From Gemmataceae bacterium (GTDB lineage: Bacteria; Planctomycetota; Planctomycetia; Gemmatales; Gemmataceae): 12,981 nucleotides of DNA. The stretch covers positions 1-12,981 of the forward strand of contig CANLGS010000036.1 of NCBI GenBank assembly GCA_947490035.1, written 5' to 3'. The position numbers and the translations under genes are program-made. Below, one piece after another: positions 12,631-12,981 of the stretch; within the stretch, counting starts at the first letter, position 1, and every line of letters begins with the position of its first letter. Below the pieces are notes generated by a model. The model searched no databases. It was not told where the DNA came from and saw only the letters and a program-made list of their open reading frames with translations.

Positions 12631-12981
12631 ATGAAGACGTGGGACACTGTGTTTGAGTTGTGCGACATCGTTCGCGAAACCGGGTACGCCATTCACACGT
12701 TTCTCCGCAACGGTCACCTGGAAAAGGTGTATCGGAACGCAATGGTTCACCGGCTCCGGAAGCAGGGCGTTCGCGTCATTCCCGAACACCCGTTGGCCGT
12801 TCGGGACGAAGACGGAACCGTTCTCGGCGAGTTCCTCGCGGACCTGTTCGTTGAGAACATGCTGATCGTGGAACTAAAAGCGGTGCGGCACACCGCGGAC
12901 GAACACGTCGCCCAACCGCTCGGTTACCTCCGCTGTTCCCGGATCGAACGCGGGTTGCTTGTGAACTTCGGCGGGCCGCAC
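12631..12981 (+). CDS. GxxExxY protein, PD-(D/E)XK nuclease-like (3' end outside window)
   Basis: 117 residues are visible and the frame is open to the right edge. The family is about 125-130 residues, so little is missing. The signature GHLEKVY (28-34) gives the GxxExxY motif. LADLFVENMLIVELKAV (69-85) supplies the Asp71, Glu81 and Lys83 pattern of PD-(D/E)XK folds, and YLRCSRIERGLLVNFGGP matches the family's closing strand. Function is not established; a nuclease-like activity is inferred from the fold only. The ATG at 12631 has GGAG 7 nt upstream. It lies 92 nt after the DUF1553 gene, next to an A-rich repeat, and its base composition looks somewhat less GC-rich than its neighbours. Genes of this family are often multicopy and sporadic. 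Confidence 0.87.
   Translation, partial: MKTWDTVFELCDIVRETGYAIHTFLRNGHLEKVYRNAMVHRLRKQGVRVIPEHPLAVRDEDGTVLGEFLADLFVENMLIVELKAVRHTADEHVAQPLGYLRCSRIERGLLVNFGGPH

Overview
The window looks like a high-GC planctomycete chromosome, most likely from the Gemmata group. This rests on gene content: two DUF1549/DUF1553 'planctomycete cytochrome' proteins, a DUF1501 protein, a large exported protein with pre-peptidase C-terminal (PPC) domains, and an exported Gfo/Idh/MocA oxidoreductase. These families are typically expanded and clustered in planctomycetes. No rRNA, tRNA or CRISPR array was seen.

Layout. About 1-8891 is a one-directional minus-strand cluster. In transcription order it is: DUF1501 (8891-7584), PPC protein (7505-5001), an antitoxin/toxin pair (4961-4713 and 4716-4420), a second antitoxin with a frameshifted toxin (4404-4168 and 4171-3861), a BIG2/cytochrome/DUF1549/DUF1553 protein (3834-1417), and a Gfo/Idh/MocA protein (1315 to beyond the left edge). 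A good sigma-70-like promoter (TTGACT, 17 nt, TATCTT) lies ahead of DUF1501. An extended -10 lies ahead of the first antitoxin. A 26-bp inverted repeat separates the last two genes. From 8892 to 9339 there is a repeat-rich intergenic stretch. It contains a 179-bp segment with perfect 14-bp terminal inverted repeats, flanked by perfect 14-bp direct repeats: a MITE-like insertion. Beside it is a double hairpin resembling REP-type elements. Then come a minus-strand zinc-ribbon/DUF4282-like membrane protein (9894-9340), a divergent plus-strand PSCyt1/DUF1549/DUF1553 protein (10112-12538), an A-rich gap with a short periodic repeat, and a GxxExxY (PD-(D/E)XK-like) protein running off the right edge.

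How the parts may work together. The large proteins all carry export signals and plausibly act in the planctomycete periplasm or at the cell surface; their biochemical roles are largely undefined. The two small toxin-antitoxin modules share an identical 38-nt start region and sit co-directionally inside this set of genes. That suggests duplication and insertion into a pre-existing cluster, followed by decay of one toxin. The most noteworthy items are the embedded TA pair with its broken toxin, the MITE-like element upstream of the cluster promoter, and a 9-nt periodic repeat that encodes the hydrophobic core of two signal peptides and recurs in degenerate form between genes.
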